Positions 10,341-22,455 of a stretch of 64,000 nt of DNA are shown one piece after another. The stretch covers positions 12,526,001-12,590,000 of the forward strand of contig NC_079887.1 in NCBI RefSeq assembly GCF_029227915.1, written 5' to 3'. Made by a program: the position numbers and the translations under genes. Numbering within the stretch: the stretch's first letter is position 1; every line of letters begins with the position of its first letter. This DNA comes from Hydractinia symbiolongicarpus (Eukaryota > Cnidaria > Hydrozoa > Anthoathecata > Hydractiniidae). The notes beneath the pieces were generated by a model. It saw only the letters and a list, made by a program, of their open reading frames with translations, had not been told where the DNA came from and searched no databases.

Positions 10341-13300
10341 TAAACGTTTCAATCGCAAGACTTAACCATGAATGATAGGCTGTATTTTTTGTTAGCAATT
10401 TCTTTTAAAATGTGACTTTATTATGACACGTTTCGTTTTGTTTGCGTTTGTTGTAAGATATAATGTCACTGGTGTGCTTTATCTTCAGAGGTTTATGCAC
10501 CAAACCCCTTCGAATGTTTGGCACAATAACACAACGAATTAGCAGGTTTTCATCAAATATTTTGGTAGCGCGCGGAAATTCTTAGAGCCCCCAGGGCTTC
10601 TTGTTGTTTTTTAAAAAAATCCTGACCGAAGTGATAATAGACATACGCGTTCTTTTTTCATGAATTTTTATCATGTTTGTGTGACTTCTAACCGAGCGCG
10701 GTTTCTTGTTCATATTTGTGATAAATGTTATGTGAATTTCTTTTTTTAATTTTATACCTAATAATGTATTCGTCTCATTTGATCTCGCATTTTGTCTTTT
10801 TTTCCGAACGGTGGAAAATCATGACTTTATTTTTAACATAGTTTTTTTAGAGCACACAATTTGCTGTGATTTCATTCTCTAACAAAAAAGACATGAACTT
10901 TAAAATGACGAAACACGAAAATCTTACTCATATTCTAACCACTAATCAAGGATCAGGTATACGAACTACATGGAACAAAATGTATAAATAACAGGCCGCA
11001 ACTTTAAACCAACAAGAAACACTTACTAAACATTATTATACTTTGTGAAGCAAGAGTGTCTGTAAGTATTTCCAAGTTTTTGTGGATAAATGCAAAGATT
11101 CTCTGATTAATAACAGAGCCGAATTTCCGAATCATTTAAAATAAAATACACGCTTTTTTATAAGAATATTTTATAAGAAAATCAGGCTAGAATTTTAGTT
11201 TAAAAACATTAGGTTTATTAGCTATTAGGTTTATTATTTAGAACAAAAGGGAAATGAGAATAATAACCAACCTGGTTTGAATTTTGACATTTTTACAAAA
11301 AATCACGCGTGCTTTTAAAATCAATCCAATATTGTAATTATTGGACGCTTTGTAATTAAATATGCGAATTGTGAGCATGTGTTTATAAACAAACACACGT
11401 GCAGAAAAACAGAAGAAATAAAGCTCTTTTTTTGTTACAGCACGTTCACAATTAATAGCGGTGGTTCAAAAAATAGCGCTACATGAAAATTCGCTATAAA
11501 GCATTTCAAATTGTGGTAGGAAAGGTCACATAATACAGCTGAGAAGTTTATATATTTTTTGTTGTTGTGGCTGCATCTGATTTCCCAGAATTTTTACCTA
11601 AAAGGAAAACAGTGCAATTTTTGGAAGACTGAGGAGGTTTGGTGCGTGTTTGCAAGATTTAAAAGTATAGGTACCTACTAGAGGAGAATACATTAGACAT
11701 AAAAGTTGACCTTGCCAGCAATTATAAAAAATGGTTCTTTAGTTACTACATTTTGCGCGGCTACCTCCTTTTACAGAATCTCGTTCACGCTTTACTTGAA
11801 TGATTGTTTCCTTAATGCTTTATTGTTCAACCCCAAAATTATATATTCTGATTGAATTATTATGTTGGACACCAACAATAACTGTTATAAAAAATTACCC
11901 GCTTATTACAGGCAGTTGATAGTACTTAATCTCCAAATCGTCAGTTTGTGATTCGAGTCACAAATCTGATTTAGTCCATCAATTAACTGGCTGAGAACAC
12001 TTTCTAGTTAGGAAGACAAACCCAGAAAAGCGATCAGTTTGTAAAAAGTTTGTAAAAACATTCAGTGTTAAATTTCTTATAAAAACTATATAATGCTAAT
12101 ACTTGAACAGGAATACAAAGGGCTGAACAAGCTTTACCGGACTAAAAATTTAGAAGACAAAGACACATAAGTGAGAACTTAATGACTAGTATTCAGGTAG
12201 ATATCCAGTTAACTGATTTAGCTGGACATGCGTTTATAATACAAATCTTGCTCACGCGTTTTAATAAATATTAGAAAGATCCTCATGATTATACTTTAAC
12301 ACTAGTTTTGTGAAGACTTAACGTTCTACTCACAACCTAGAAGTGTTTATGTACGAAGCGAAGGGAAAACGGTAACTTTTGTTTTTAAAAGGTTTACCCT
12401 GATCTGCACATGTACATTAAAAAATATTAATATTTTCTCCACCGTAATAACCCCGTCCTTATTTCATAAGATCGCTAATAACAAAGAATCTGTCAATAAA
12501 AATTTCTATCCAATATTGTTAAACATTAACTTACATATTCATTGTCTTCAGTTCTTCTCCTTGAACATTTATTTTTTTTCCTCCACAGATGTATAGTTCT
12601 AAAACAACAATTCGCTCGGGTTTAATGTATAGAGCTAGAGTGAAAAGCTAATAAAAAGCAAGCATTCTATAAATTATTTAACAACCCAAAACATCATTAA
12701 CATTTTTCAGCAAGAATAAAATTCATAAAACGATTGATAAACGTTAAATTTGCCAACATAAAAAGACGGTTTTATTAAAAGCGAATGTGAAAGTCTTGAA
12801 ACCGCAGAGTCATTTAATGTTATCGATCTTGAAGAGACTCTTTTAGCTGATTGATTTAGAAAGACTTTAGGGAGTGTTTGAAAAAGCCATGAGCGGAAGA
12901 AACAGTGCGGGAATAACAGTTGTGTTAAATCTATGGTCTACCAGGGTACATGAGAGACCCTTGACTCTGAGGTCTGTGGATTTGAGTCCGCCTCTGGGTT
13001 GATATTAGGCTATTAGAGCGTCACCAACAGCTGTCTGGCCATATTAGTTTTTAAATTTTTACGATAGACTTGACTTTTGAGAAGAGGACTAAACTTTTAC
13101 ATTTTTTGTTGAAAAGATTCACTGCGTTTCTATATTGGTGCCGGGTGAGGGACGAGTTTACAGGCTAGAGAGTTTATCGTTGTTTTGGATTACACTCTGT
13201 CCGAAAATTTAGTTAACATTTTGGATGAAGCACAAATTGATATTCAACAGTAGTTCCACTTCAACCTACAACACTTTATCAACAACATTAAGTTTTTTGT

Positions 13301-13400
13301 TGTTGTTATTGTACAAAACGTTTTGAATTGAGAAAACTTAATTGATCTTGATATTTGTTGATTTTGCTGCAAACGGTAAAAGACATATATTCAGAAAAGT
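10341..13400. other. Intergenic, no gene seen
   Basis: AT-rich sequence without an open frame or splice pattern I can support. A possible tRNA-like box (GGATTTGAGTCC near 12975) is too weak to call a SINE with confidence. Confidence 0.5.
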
Positions 13401-13419
13401 AGCACAGATCATCGCCGGC

Positions 13420-14330
13420 ATTTGAAAGCTGGTGATGATCTACCCTTTGATGACTAAATTTTACCATGGGTTAACGACATCCCACTGCGCCTTATTGCCA
13501 TTACCAACCATCACAGGGAAGGATATAGGAATTTAGCTAACGTAACCAACCCTACTGCTTCCTCATTATCACCACCATACGGAAGTCTTTCACCACCACC
13601 AGCTTCCACTTCCGATTCTACAACAACCGAAACCACTGTTTACCAAAAAGCTCACAGAAAATTTAATTCAGAAGTATTTTTTACATAGTGAAACACAAAA
13701 TATTGATTTGAGATACGAGTTAGGCAAATTTTTGAATGTGCAATCTTTAAAGTAAAAGTGATTGTGTTGTGAAAAGTTTTATGAAGGATATCTGTTTTAA
13801 TGATGGCCGATTTGTGACCAGACAATTATAACGTCAGTAAAAGCGAAGGTCTAGACAAATCGTTTACCACACAAGGCAGAAGTTGTGATAGGATGTAAAG
13901 AAATGTTTAAATCATACAAAAAATCTAAAGTTAACGAAAGATTTGCTTCGAAGGAAATTGTAAAAGAACCAGGCCTGTACAATATTTATCACATTGACCA
14001 GTTACATGTCATGATAAGGTCACCGCAACTATCAGATCAGTGTTTGACTGGAGCAGTTTTACAAATAGTCTATTATATGTCTCTTTATACGCCGGACCGA
14101 ATCTGTTGAGTGAGGTTATATATTTCCCTGCTGGTTGCTGGATATCAAACAAGCTTTCTTAAATGTTGAAATTGAACCTGAGATTGAAGATTTTCTGGAT
14201 TTCTTTGGCACGAGAATCCTACTGAAGAAAAACCTAGAAACTTGATAACCGCTTTTCTCGTATCGTATTCGATATCACATCCGGCCACCATCTAGAAAAA
14301 TATCCAGCGGAACAAGAATTTATTATTAAA
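13420..14330 (+). pseudogene. BEL/Pao-like retrotransposon polyprotein relic
   Basis: Coding-like pieces lie in order on the plus strand but switch frame several times and contain stops. At about 13687-13752 the peptide QNIDLRYELGKFLNVQSL is followed (13760-13830) by a piece with FNDGRFVTR. This resembles the BEL/Pao segment between protease and reverse transcriptase, which ends in a DGRY.V phrase. At 14089-14110 a reading resembles the GPNLL phrase of the reverse transcriptase. At 14137-14205 FLNVEIEPEIEDFL matches the region after the first catalytic Asp. At 14255-14320 TSGHHLEKYPAEQEFI matches the following helix. A Ser/Pro/Thr-rich reading at 13540-13620 could be the gag end or unrelated. 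The YxDD box, integrase and long terminal repeats were not found. This is an old, inactive copy. Confidence 0.6.
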
Positions 14331-14731
14331 AGTATCGAAAGCAGAGTTCTACAAGGTAAAAGTAAAATTGCAGCCGGAAATAGCTCATACAGTGACGCTA
14401 ATTCAATTACTCACGATAATGGCACCTTCGCTCACTCGCCGTTGCAAATGGGCAATCAGGTAATCCGAAAGTGTTAGAAATAGAATGAAACATCTAAACT
14501 GATGAATTTGTTTGTTGCTTCAGTACTTCTTTTTAAAAATCGTTAAAGCTACTTTTCACAAGGCGGAACATCTCGAAAATTATTTCAGCATCACCCGTCA
14601 CTCTCAAGATGAAAATGTAAGGACAAAAAGGACTGGGGAATAATTTATTAATAAAGCTATATGTGTAGAATGATTTTTAAACAACCTTTCCACTTTGAAT
14701 ATTTTGCAATTTGATTGCCTTTTGTTTGTAC

Positions 14732-15016
14732 CCATTCTTGCGGTCGGAATGTTCTCCTTCGTGCTCTCCTTGGGGTACAAAGTGGACTTTTCACGGTCAA
14801 ACCTTCACAGTAGAAACCTTAATAAACAGAATTTACAAGCAAAACGGCGTTAAAAAAAATTCCTTGAAAAATCCACTCTTGTGTTTATGAAGGTTTAACC
14901 ACAAAAACATTATGATTACGGCATGTGTACACCATTTCATAATGGCTGCTTAATCTAAATACTGGCCCGTGATTGGTTCAAACAGTATTATGACGCGAAA
15001 TCGACCGCAAGAATGG
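14732..15016. mobile_element. MITE with 15 bp inverted ends
   Basis: CCATTCTTGCGGTCG at 14732-14746 is repeated exactly in reverse complement at 15002-15016, giving a 285 bp element. The flanks TTTGTA (left) and TTTGTT (right) may be an imperfect target duplication. There is no open frame. The superfamily is not assigned. Confidence 0.65.
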
Positions 15017-16439
15017 TTTGTTATACAGTTCTTAACAATTCGGTGTGGTCTATTTTCATGCAAAATCGCAAAAGGACCTACATTAGTTGCAAAGTCCGTC
15101 ACATCTGCTCAAGGCTAGAACTCGTAGTATTCGATGAGTTATTACGTTAATATCGGACGTAAATGTGCCATATACACCATTTCACAGTTTTGCTAATATG
15201 ACGTAATCTGATTACGTTATGTTGATGCGCGCGCAGAAAGCGAAGAAAAAATGTAAACAAACGTTGCAAAGAAACAGTAAAAATCAAAACAAGATTACAT
15301 TTCTCGCTGTTAAAGTTGGATAAAAGAAGTTTGTAATAATCATGTTATGAAGACGAGCTCACTACAAAAGAAATTACTTTATCTTAAACCAAATTTCTGG
15401 TCTAAATATATTTAAGCAGACAGCCAATGTTCTAACCACCAAGAGCAAAACTTCATTGCTACAGGAACACACCATATTTGTTTTGCTTTATCGAGGATAT
15501 TAAGCAAAACCAACAAACGCAAAGACGATAGATCACCGAATTGTTATAACAACAAATGTTAAGCTAAAAAGCGCGTCTGCCGTGTAAACATGATATCTTC
15601 TGAAACAAGAGAAAATACGTCATTAATGCGAATTAATTATTTTGACAAAATTGAAAGAATTTTGAGAAAAATTATTTAACTTTTCTTTATGGTCAGAGCC
15701 TTCTTAATTCATAACAATTTGCTACTTTTTCAATATATATGTTAAATATGTTTGTTTATTATATAAACATATTTTAAGTAGATTTAGTGTTCAGACATTG
15801 TTACAAACTTAAACTCGTGTGCATGAAATTATTCCTGCCATTACTGTTACAATATTTAATTATTTATAATGTAAACATTTTCTGTACAAATAAAATTAAA
15901 CAAAAAGAAATTTTAATCTGACTGTTTCTGGAACAAAAAAATATAGAACTTTATGTACGCATAAGGCGAAGCATAAAGATGGGTTTCCACTCAAAAGCAA
16001 AACGAATCGGAACGAAACAAGAAAAAAAATTAAATTTAATTGGCTATCTCGTAATCATTGTTGTTTTTTTCAGTTCTTTCCGTTACTGTCCGAAAGAAAA
16101 GTTGAAATGATTTAACTTTTAGTTTTGATCGAAGCGGATTGGAACGGAAAAAATTATTAATCAATCAGACTCCAGAAATCACGATTGTCCGTTCTGGACC
16201 TGTTCCAAAGTGGTTGATAATCAGAACTTTTGTTATCCTCGGTTTCAAAAGTGGAAAGTTCAATGTTATTCATTTTAAAAGGATATTTATGTGTTTTGCA
16301 GCTAAAATGGGAAAATGTTCAGGGATGGTGAGAAAAAAATATAAATTTGTCTAAGAGATAAATTCAACGAATTAACGTTTAGTTATCACGTCTTTAAACC
16401 GGCTTTAAAGAGAGAAAGACATTTTCCTTTCAGTTTTAA
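15017..16439. other. Intergenic, no gene seen
   Basis: No supported gene. A short inverted repeat TGACGTAAT-CTG-ATTACGTTA lies near 15200. The short open frame at 16139-16354 has no recognisable motif and lies in transposon-like sequence. Confidence 0.5.
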
Positions 16440-17689
16440 CCCTATTCGGTCCAGGGTTTTTCGAACATAATAACTTTTCATAGGCTTGTCTAAATTGAAT
16501 CAAACTTGGCACACTTATAGTTCGTCACAAAAGGAGAAAAATGACACGTTAGCACATTTTTTATGACGTCGTCAAAAGCTGAAAATTTCTTCAAAATACC
16601 ACCATCTGCTTAAAATTTAATTACTTAATCCTAGAGCGAGCTTTTACATTCTATTTCAAGTTTTCGAAAGCTAAATAAAAGTTTTTTTAAGAACAGTTGC
16701 CCGAAAGTCCGGCGATTTCCCGATTTTCGGATAAAATCCGAAAAACTCGGGAAATCGGACTAATCACGTGTCCAAAACAAGCAAAGGAATCCTACCTGAT
16801 GGAAACCAAGGTTGTGTTGTAAGTTTCAAGTTATATGGATAATCCTAACAAGCGCTATTATATTTTCTCCATTAACGAATTCATGGAGATTTTTAAGGGT
16901 AGTTTCGAGTAATAGCCATTACCAAAGCCTTTGAAAGGTATGAGACCTAAACATTTGGCATGTAGGTGTCTAATAAATAAATATTGAAACTCAGCAGTTT
17001 GTATCATAGCCATGTAACATAACATGTAACAAAAATTTGTAGAAATTCCGAACGAAAACAAAATAATTTACTAGTCCTCATATAATCTCATAATATCACT
17101 GATAAAGAAATTTGTGGTAAATCAGTGACGTGTTTATTTCTTTTTGTAGAGAGAAATACATCAAGAGTATATACTTACAAAATAGAGCTCATACGCAGTG
17201 GGCGAAAAGAAAGGAAACAAAAACGAGTGAAATAGGCTAAACTTTGATAACAAAACAGACAGAATAAATTGTAATGCTTTTAAAAAGTATTATAAGAATG
17301 ATACAGGATAATAAATGATAAAAAATAGACGAAATATTTTACATACCTATTTTAAGTGAATGTTTGAAACCTTTTAAAAAAGAAACTGCATATTTTTATA
17401 CAGTTTGGTCGTTTTAAAATTCAACTTTAATAATTAATTAAAAGAAAGGCAGCAAAAGAAACCTAATAGCTATACTGAAGGACCACCTGCTCAACGAGAT
17501 AAAACAATAAATTATTTAAATAGATGTAAAAGTTCTAATGATAGATGTAAAAGTTCTAAACCTAAACACGGTTGACCCGGGAAGCCCCATTTTTGTGCTA
17601 AGAAGTTATTTGTAATAATTGATTTACCCTATTTTGTGTGGTTTTCTTGGATCCTTGAATGTATGAATGAAGGTATTACCTTATCAGTA

Positions 17690-17990
17690 AAAATAGGTCG
17701 GCAAAAAGTGACTTAATTTTAGCTAGGCGACTAATCTTTTTGCCAACTTTTTTGTTACCACCGACCAAACTATTTTTCCTACATTTTCTTTTCCGACGTA
17801 AGTTTTTTCCGACTTTTTTTCCAACCACCTTTTTGCCGTTTTTTCTTTCTTGTTGCTAATTTCTATCAGTTTTATGCAATTATTCTTTATTAGTGACTAA
17901 ATTCAAAATTTTAGTTGGCAAAAAGTGACTAAATTTGTCCATCAAGCGACTAATATTTTTGCCGGTTGATATTTTGCCGACTTTAACGCA
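17690..17990. repeat. Dispersed GGCAAAAAGTGACTAA-type repeat
   Basis: GGCAAAAAGTGACTTAATTT near 17700 and GGCAAAAAGTGACTAAATTT near 17920 are each followed by GCGACTAAT.TTTTTGCC. The two blocks are direct repeats bracketing about 200 bp of pyrimidine-rich sequence with several CCGAC/CCAAC TTTTTT phrases. The class is unknown. Confidence 0.45.
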
Positions 17991-18039
17991 CGCTGAAGAA
18001 ATTAAGCCAGCTTTATTAAACTGCATTTGACGGATTTTA

Positions 18040-19030
18040 AACGGCACCAGTCGGTTTGTGTTACAACAGTTCCGTCACATATCCGTACCAACATGAATTT
18101 AGCGATAAACTCCCGATATTATTAAGTTCCACCGCTTTTAATGGTGAAACGATTGACTGTGGTACACGAGTAATACGATTGTGAACTTTGGCGTAGTAGT
18201 TGTAATAAATAAGACCTTTCAACTGCGACAAATAACATAACTCGCAGCGGAATTCAAACAGTCATTCCAAGTGTGGAAAAGAATGTTATTTTTGGCAGTC
18301 CAAAGGTCTCATTCATTACTGTTATTATGGCAAATTCAAGAATCATTTCACTTGCGTGAAACAGTCAATTGTTTCACCGTTAAAAGCGATGGAACCTAGT
18401 AAGTACAGAAGAATATCGCTTAATTTATGTTGGTACGAATATGATACGCCACTGTTGTAACTCAACCGGACCGTTAGAAAGTCAAATAAATACAGTTTAC
18501 ATCTTAAACCCGCGGTTAGAGCTACGATTTGTAACACAGTGAAATATGCCTTATTTACTCTAATTTTTGAACAACGCGCTAACACAGCACCCTGTCTCAT
18601 TGCCGAGTTTAGGTAGACATTCCAAGCTGGGAAGAATGTTTTTTTTTCTCGGAGTGCAAAGGTTTCATTCATCACAGTTAATACGCCAAATTACAATGTC
18701 ATTTCACTCGCACCCGACAGTAATTAGTTTCGTCGCTAAAAGCGATGGAACCTAGTAACATGACAAGATTATTTCTAAATTCATGTTGGTGGAAATATGT
18801 AACGCAACCCTTGTAACACAAACAGACTGGTACCGTTAGAAATCCGATGAAAATTAGTTTTGAAACTATCTTCAGGTTTTTAGCGGCCACTATTGTTAGG
18901 ATTGTTACCGCATTGTAAACTGACTTATCATTCTTAAATTATGAATAAAGCACTAGCAGGGCGCAATATCAGGACTTTAAGTATTGATTTCAAGCTTGGA
19001 AGAATGTTGTTTCTTGCAAGTCTCATCATT
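18040..19030. repeat. Satellite-like repeats, about 355 bp, with one inverted copy
   Basis: ATTCCAAG...GGAA.AGAATGTT recurs near 18268, 18619 and 18987, a spacing of about 350-370 bp. The linked block AAAAGCGATGGAACCTAGTA occurs near 18385 and 18740. A matching block at 18040-18175 is in the opposite orientation, facing the others. Short minus-strand frames in neighbouring units encode similar peptides (LLGSIAF...ET), but this follows from the repetition and is not evidence for a gene. Confidence 0.6.
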
Positions 19031-19547
19031 TTTACTTTTTCAGTGCGCTTAACCTGGCTGATTTCACCCTCCTTGTGTAATTTCCACAATTGTTCTCTGT
19101 TGTAGTTGACACTTACCACAAGTGTTGTCCAGGTATTAATAAACAAGTTGGTAAAAAGAAATTTGATAACGTCAGCATTTTTTGGGATAGCGTTATCAAG
19201 TTCGGTGACATATAGAAAAAACAAGCAGTAAATTGGAATTTTGTTGATGATTTTGAATGTTGTTTGATTGCAACAACAAAAATAGAAACACAAAACAATA
19301 TAACAATATAAGCTAAAAAGTCACATAAAGGTTTCAAAAACCTGTAAAAACATTTTTTAGTAATGGCAGCACTTTGGCATAATTCCAAAAATCTTTCCAG
19401 GAAATAAAGGTAAATAAAAGTTACAAAAAGTCACACAATTTGAAGGTGAAGCTATAAACACATATTATAGTATATAAAACAAGTCTAAGAGTGGGGGCTG
19501 AATCAGCCCCCCCCCATCCCGCTCTTCCCCACCACGAATAGGGTTAA

Positions 19548-22290
19548 GGCAAGCTATAGCTGCCTTTAGGATGCTGGCTCAAAATTTATGTTTGTTGTCA
19601 ATATCTTAAAATTTGTTTGTTTGAGATTCCTATATGCCTTGAAAATGCCTTTATATTTAAGCTACGTCTCGTGACAAAAAGATTTATCTTGCAGGAGTTT
19701 TACCGCCAATTAATGTGCTGGCTTGCAGAATATAAGTTCGTGGCAAATGACGTTGCAAAGCATTTGCTAGAAGTTTGAAGCAGTGTTGATCAAAAGGTGA
19801 TAGGATTTTTCAAAGCCCCTATCGAAGGGGTTATAAAACGATTCAATAAGCTCCATACCTGCATATTCTGAAGAATGGCATGTAAATTATACACACTTTA
19901 GAAGCACATAGACGTCTAGACAACCTGTTATAAAAAAATAATCTTTCATGATGAAGTTTCTACTTTTTATTTTTATTTTCTAAAACAGAAACAAATTTTC
20001 CTTCAGTATTTCTTTTTTGCGGTAAATTTGGTTCCGTCTGTAAAATCATTAGATCGATATTTTGTTTTGACGAGGGAATAGAGACAACACTAGGAGCTGT
20101 ATGTATTAAAAAATGCTATGTTCCAGCTTTAAGCAGTAATGAGTACCTCCAAATGGATTTAAAAGTCATTGTTGTTGATTCGACTGGCTTTATGTGCAAT
20201 AAACTTGCATGTATCTATGCAAAATTTTTAATGATATAGCCACCTAGTTCAAAAAGTTTTTTTATTAAAAGTTAAAAGCAAGGTAAGTGCTTATACTGAA
20301 TAAGTTATGGATATCCAATATACGTAGGAAGCTTTTCTGTCATTTTCAGTTATATTTAGATAGCCAATATTATAATTAAGATGATTGAAGATTTTGCTTT
20401 TACGACTCCACTTCCTCCCCGGCTTTTATTCTAACCCTTCATTTTTATTTCTTTATTTCTTTATTTTTCTTTTGATATGTATTTAACTTTAGAGTCCGTT
20501 ACTTCCTTCTACTTATTTCATTGTAAGTGGTTAGTTGTTTCTTCATTCGAACGCTTTTGACAAATGGTCCAGGTATTTCATATTCTTCTTCGCCAAACCT
20601 GATCAGGCTATATGTTTGAGTTCAAATATTTGTTACCGCAACTTAGCAGTAGCTGGAATGGACGGTAACGACTACGTAGTGAGCATTAGCGACTACGGGG
20701 TGGGCGGTGTTATTGACAAGAAGGGCGACATTAGTTTTTCTTTTACAAATCGCGACACAACAAACAAACAGAAATTAAGTTACATACTTGCAATAAAACA
20801 ACATAGACATGTATATAAATAAAAATGACAAAAAAAACTAATTCTGCAAACCTGATGCCGAACGGCCAGTACATTCTACATAAGTAACAAACGCAAGAAA
20901 AAACATATACTGACTAAAACACAAAATTCCCTAGACTTCATCTATGAGTACAAACACGATACAGATACTTTACACACTGACAAACAGAAGTTGTACCCGC
21001 GAAACATGACAAATACACTATACTGAAGAGACAAAAACACACTAAAGCATAGCACACAATAAACAAAGAGGAACTGAACATTTAAAAGTATTTACAAAAC
21101 ACGCAAAGAGAAAGAACCAGATGCATCCACGAAGAGTTTGAGGCCTACAATGCTGTTTTCTGGACTTAATGTTTTAATGCAAAACTTTATAACATTGGTT
21201 CTCCCCTTATAACTTGATTACTAGGAGATCATATTGAAATGAAAGTGCAAATACAAGCAGGTGGCATGCCACGTCCATTTTCAAAAACTTCAACTCATAT
21301 TTTTTCAATTGCGTTATGTATTAGGCGTTTTCATTATTTTAGGTTTGCGAAGAATAGAAGCAGTGATATCTCAAAGGAAGAATCTACTGATCGCCATAAC
21401 TATAAACACAATTATGGAACCTTACCGCAAACAAACAATCCTATATAAGTTTGTGACCATTCTCACATGGCGACTGATTAACCTTTCCGTAGAATGGGGA
21501 AAATTTTAACTAGTGATTATAAAAAGTTACAATACGAAATTTTAGTCAATGTTTTTAGGCAATACAGATAAAGATAATCTTAAAACAGGCGTTGTTGTGT
21601 TTAAACATATCAGATTGTTGTTTCATCTCAGCCTGTGTCAATACATCTGTATAATCTTGTGTTGGCAAACAATTTCTAATTTTTTCGTAATGAGAAACTT
21701 AAGTTTTAGACCGTTAACTGTTAATCAATAAGGAGGAGTTAAAAAAGAAATACTGGAAACTAATTTGATTCTATTTTTCCATAAAGGGAAATGCATATCT
21801 GTTTCAAATTATTATTGTCCTTTTTTTTTCTTTCAACACGAATCTTTTGAAATGTTTTTTTTGCTGTGGTTGCTTTATGCTTGATGTGCAGAACCTCCGG
21901 TTTGCAGTTTGGAAGTAACACAAAGAGAAGTAACGAGGTATATTTAGTTTACTGTCAAAATTGACACGTTATGTTTAATATTAAATACTTTTGTGTACTT
22001 CATATACGCCTTTACCCTTTATAAGCTTTTATCGTGTTCTTTTTATTTTATCTCTATCCTCACTCTCATGCTTGTAAGTTTCACTTGATAAAAAGTTTTT
22101 CGACTGCTTTATGGCTGGCCTATGTGTATACAAAAGTGTTCTTAGCTTGAAATGAAATCACGATGAAACATTCGTAAACAACTACTGTCACAAACCATTA
22201 CTGAAAAGAAAAATTGGGAATTGTGAGATGGGAATAAACAGTGGCGGTTACACCTTTGTTTCTAATACTTTACTCGCTAAAATGTTACAG
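19548..22290. other. Intergenic, no gene seen
   Basis: Several open frames of 60-95 codons (for example 20535-20822 and 21239-21509) lack recognisable motifs, and some need non-ATG starts. A GACTACG phrase repeats within 20660-20720. Nothing here is supported as a gene. Confidence 0.5.
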
Positions 22291-22455
22291 GAAACTTAAA
22301 GCATTTTTTTCGCAACCAGCGAGATGTAATTCAGCGAATATCAAAGCCTGATGGCACTCAGCCCTACACTCTCGTTTGTCAGTACAAAAACACTGGAGTT
22401 CTGCGCACGTATTTAAACAGGAACAATGGAAAGCCACCCTGGAATATCGATATGG
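22291..22455 (+). CDS. Candidate orphan internal exon
   Basis: A 165 nt block between a plausible acceptor (ATGTTACAG) and a donor (ATGG|GTAATT) is open in one frame. It encodes a coding-like peptide including RISKPDGTQPYTLVCQYKNT and NRNNGKPPWNID. About 150 bp further on, 22585-22733 has another coding-like reading ending WMRSMYPALGTAVGLRLDS, but it contains an in-frame TAG. I do not recognise the protein. It could be an exon of a gene with long introns, or a pseudogene. Confidence 0.3.

Larger units (their letters stand above)
16440..19543. mobile_element. piggyBac-like element with about 2.5 kb of extra internal DNA
   Basis: The left end is TTAA (16436-16439) followed by CCCTATTCGGTCC. 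The right end is CACGAATAGGG followed by TTAA (19544-19547). TTAA target duplications and CCC...GGG termini are the piggyBac hallmark. From 16440 to about 17015 the sequence parallels the reverse complement of the shorter element at 26245-26992, including a CCGATTTTCGG-type palindromic patch near 16720-16760. About 17015-19485 has no counterpart in the short copy. A GC-rich perfect hairpin (GGGGGCTGA-A-TCAGCCCCC) lies near 19495-19515. I see no piggyBac transposase. Confidence 0.7.

Noticed and set aside
12935-13045. Second tRNA-derived SINE (GGATTTGAGTCC)
   Set aside because: Only a weak B-box is visible, with no convincing A-box, tail or repeat copy in the window.
14460-14642. A short intron at 14460-14522 joining two coding-like pieces downstream of the BEL/Pao relic
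   Set aside because: The splice sites are plausible and the frame joins, but the peptides match nothing and the upstream part merges into a frameshifted relic, so a real gene cannot be supported.
18343-18890. Two neighbouring minus-strand frames with similar peptides (LLGSIAF...ET), like a tandem gene family
   Set aside because: They are consecutive units of a 355 bp DNA repeat, and the inverted unit at 18.1 kb has stops. The similarity reflects DNA repetition, not coding.
18934-19388. Overlapping minus-strand frames of 119 and 91 codons as a gene
   Set aside because: They overlap each other in different frames, sit inside the piggyBac-like element next to the satellite repeats, and show no transposase or other domain.
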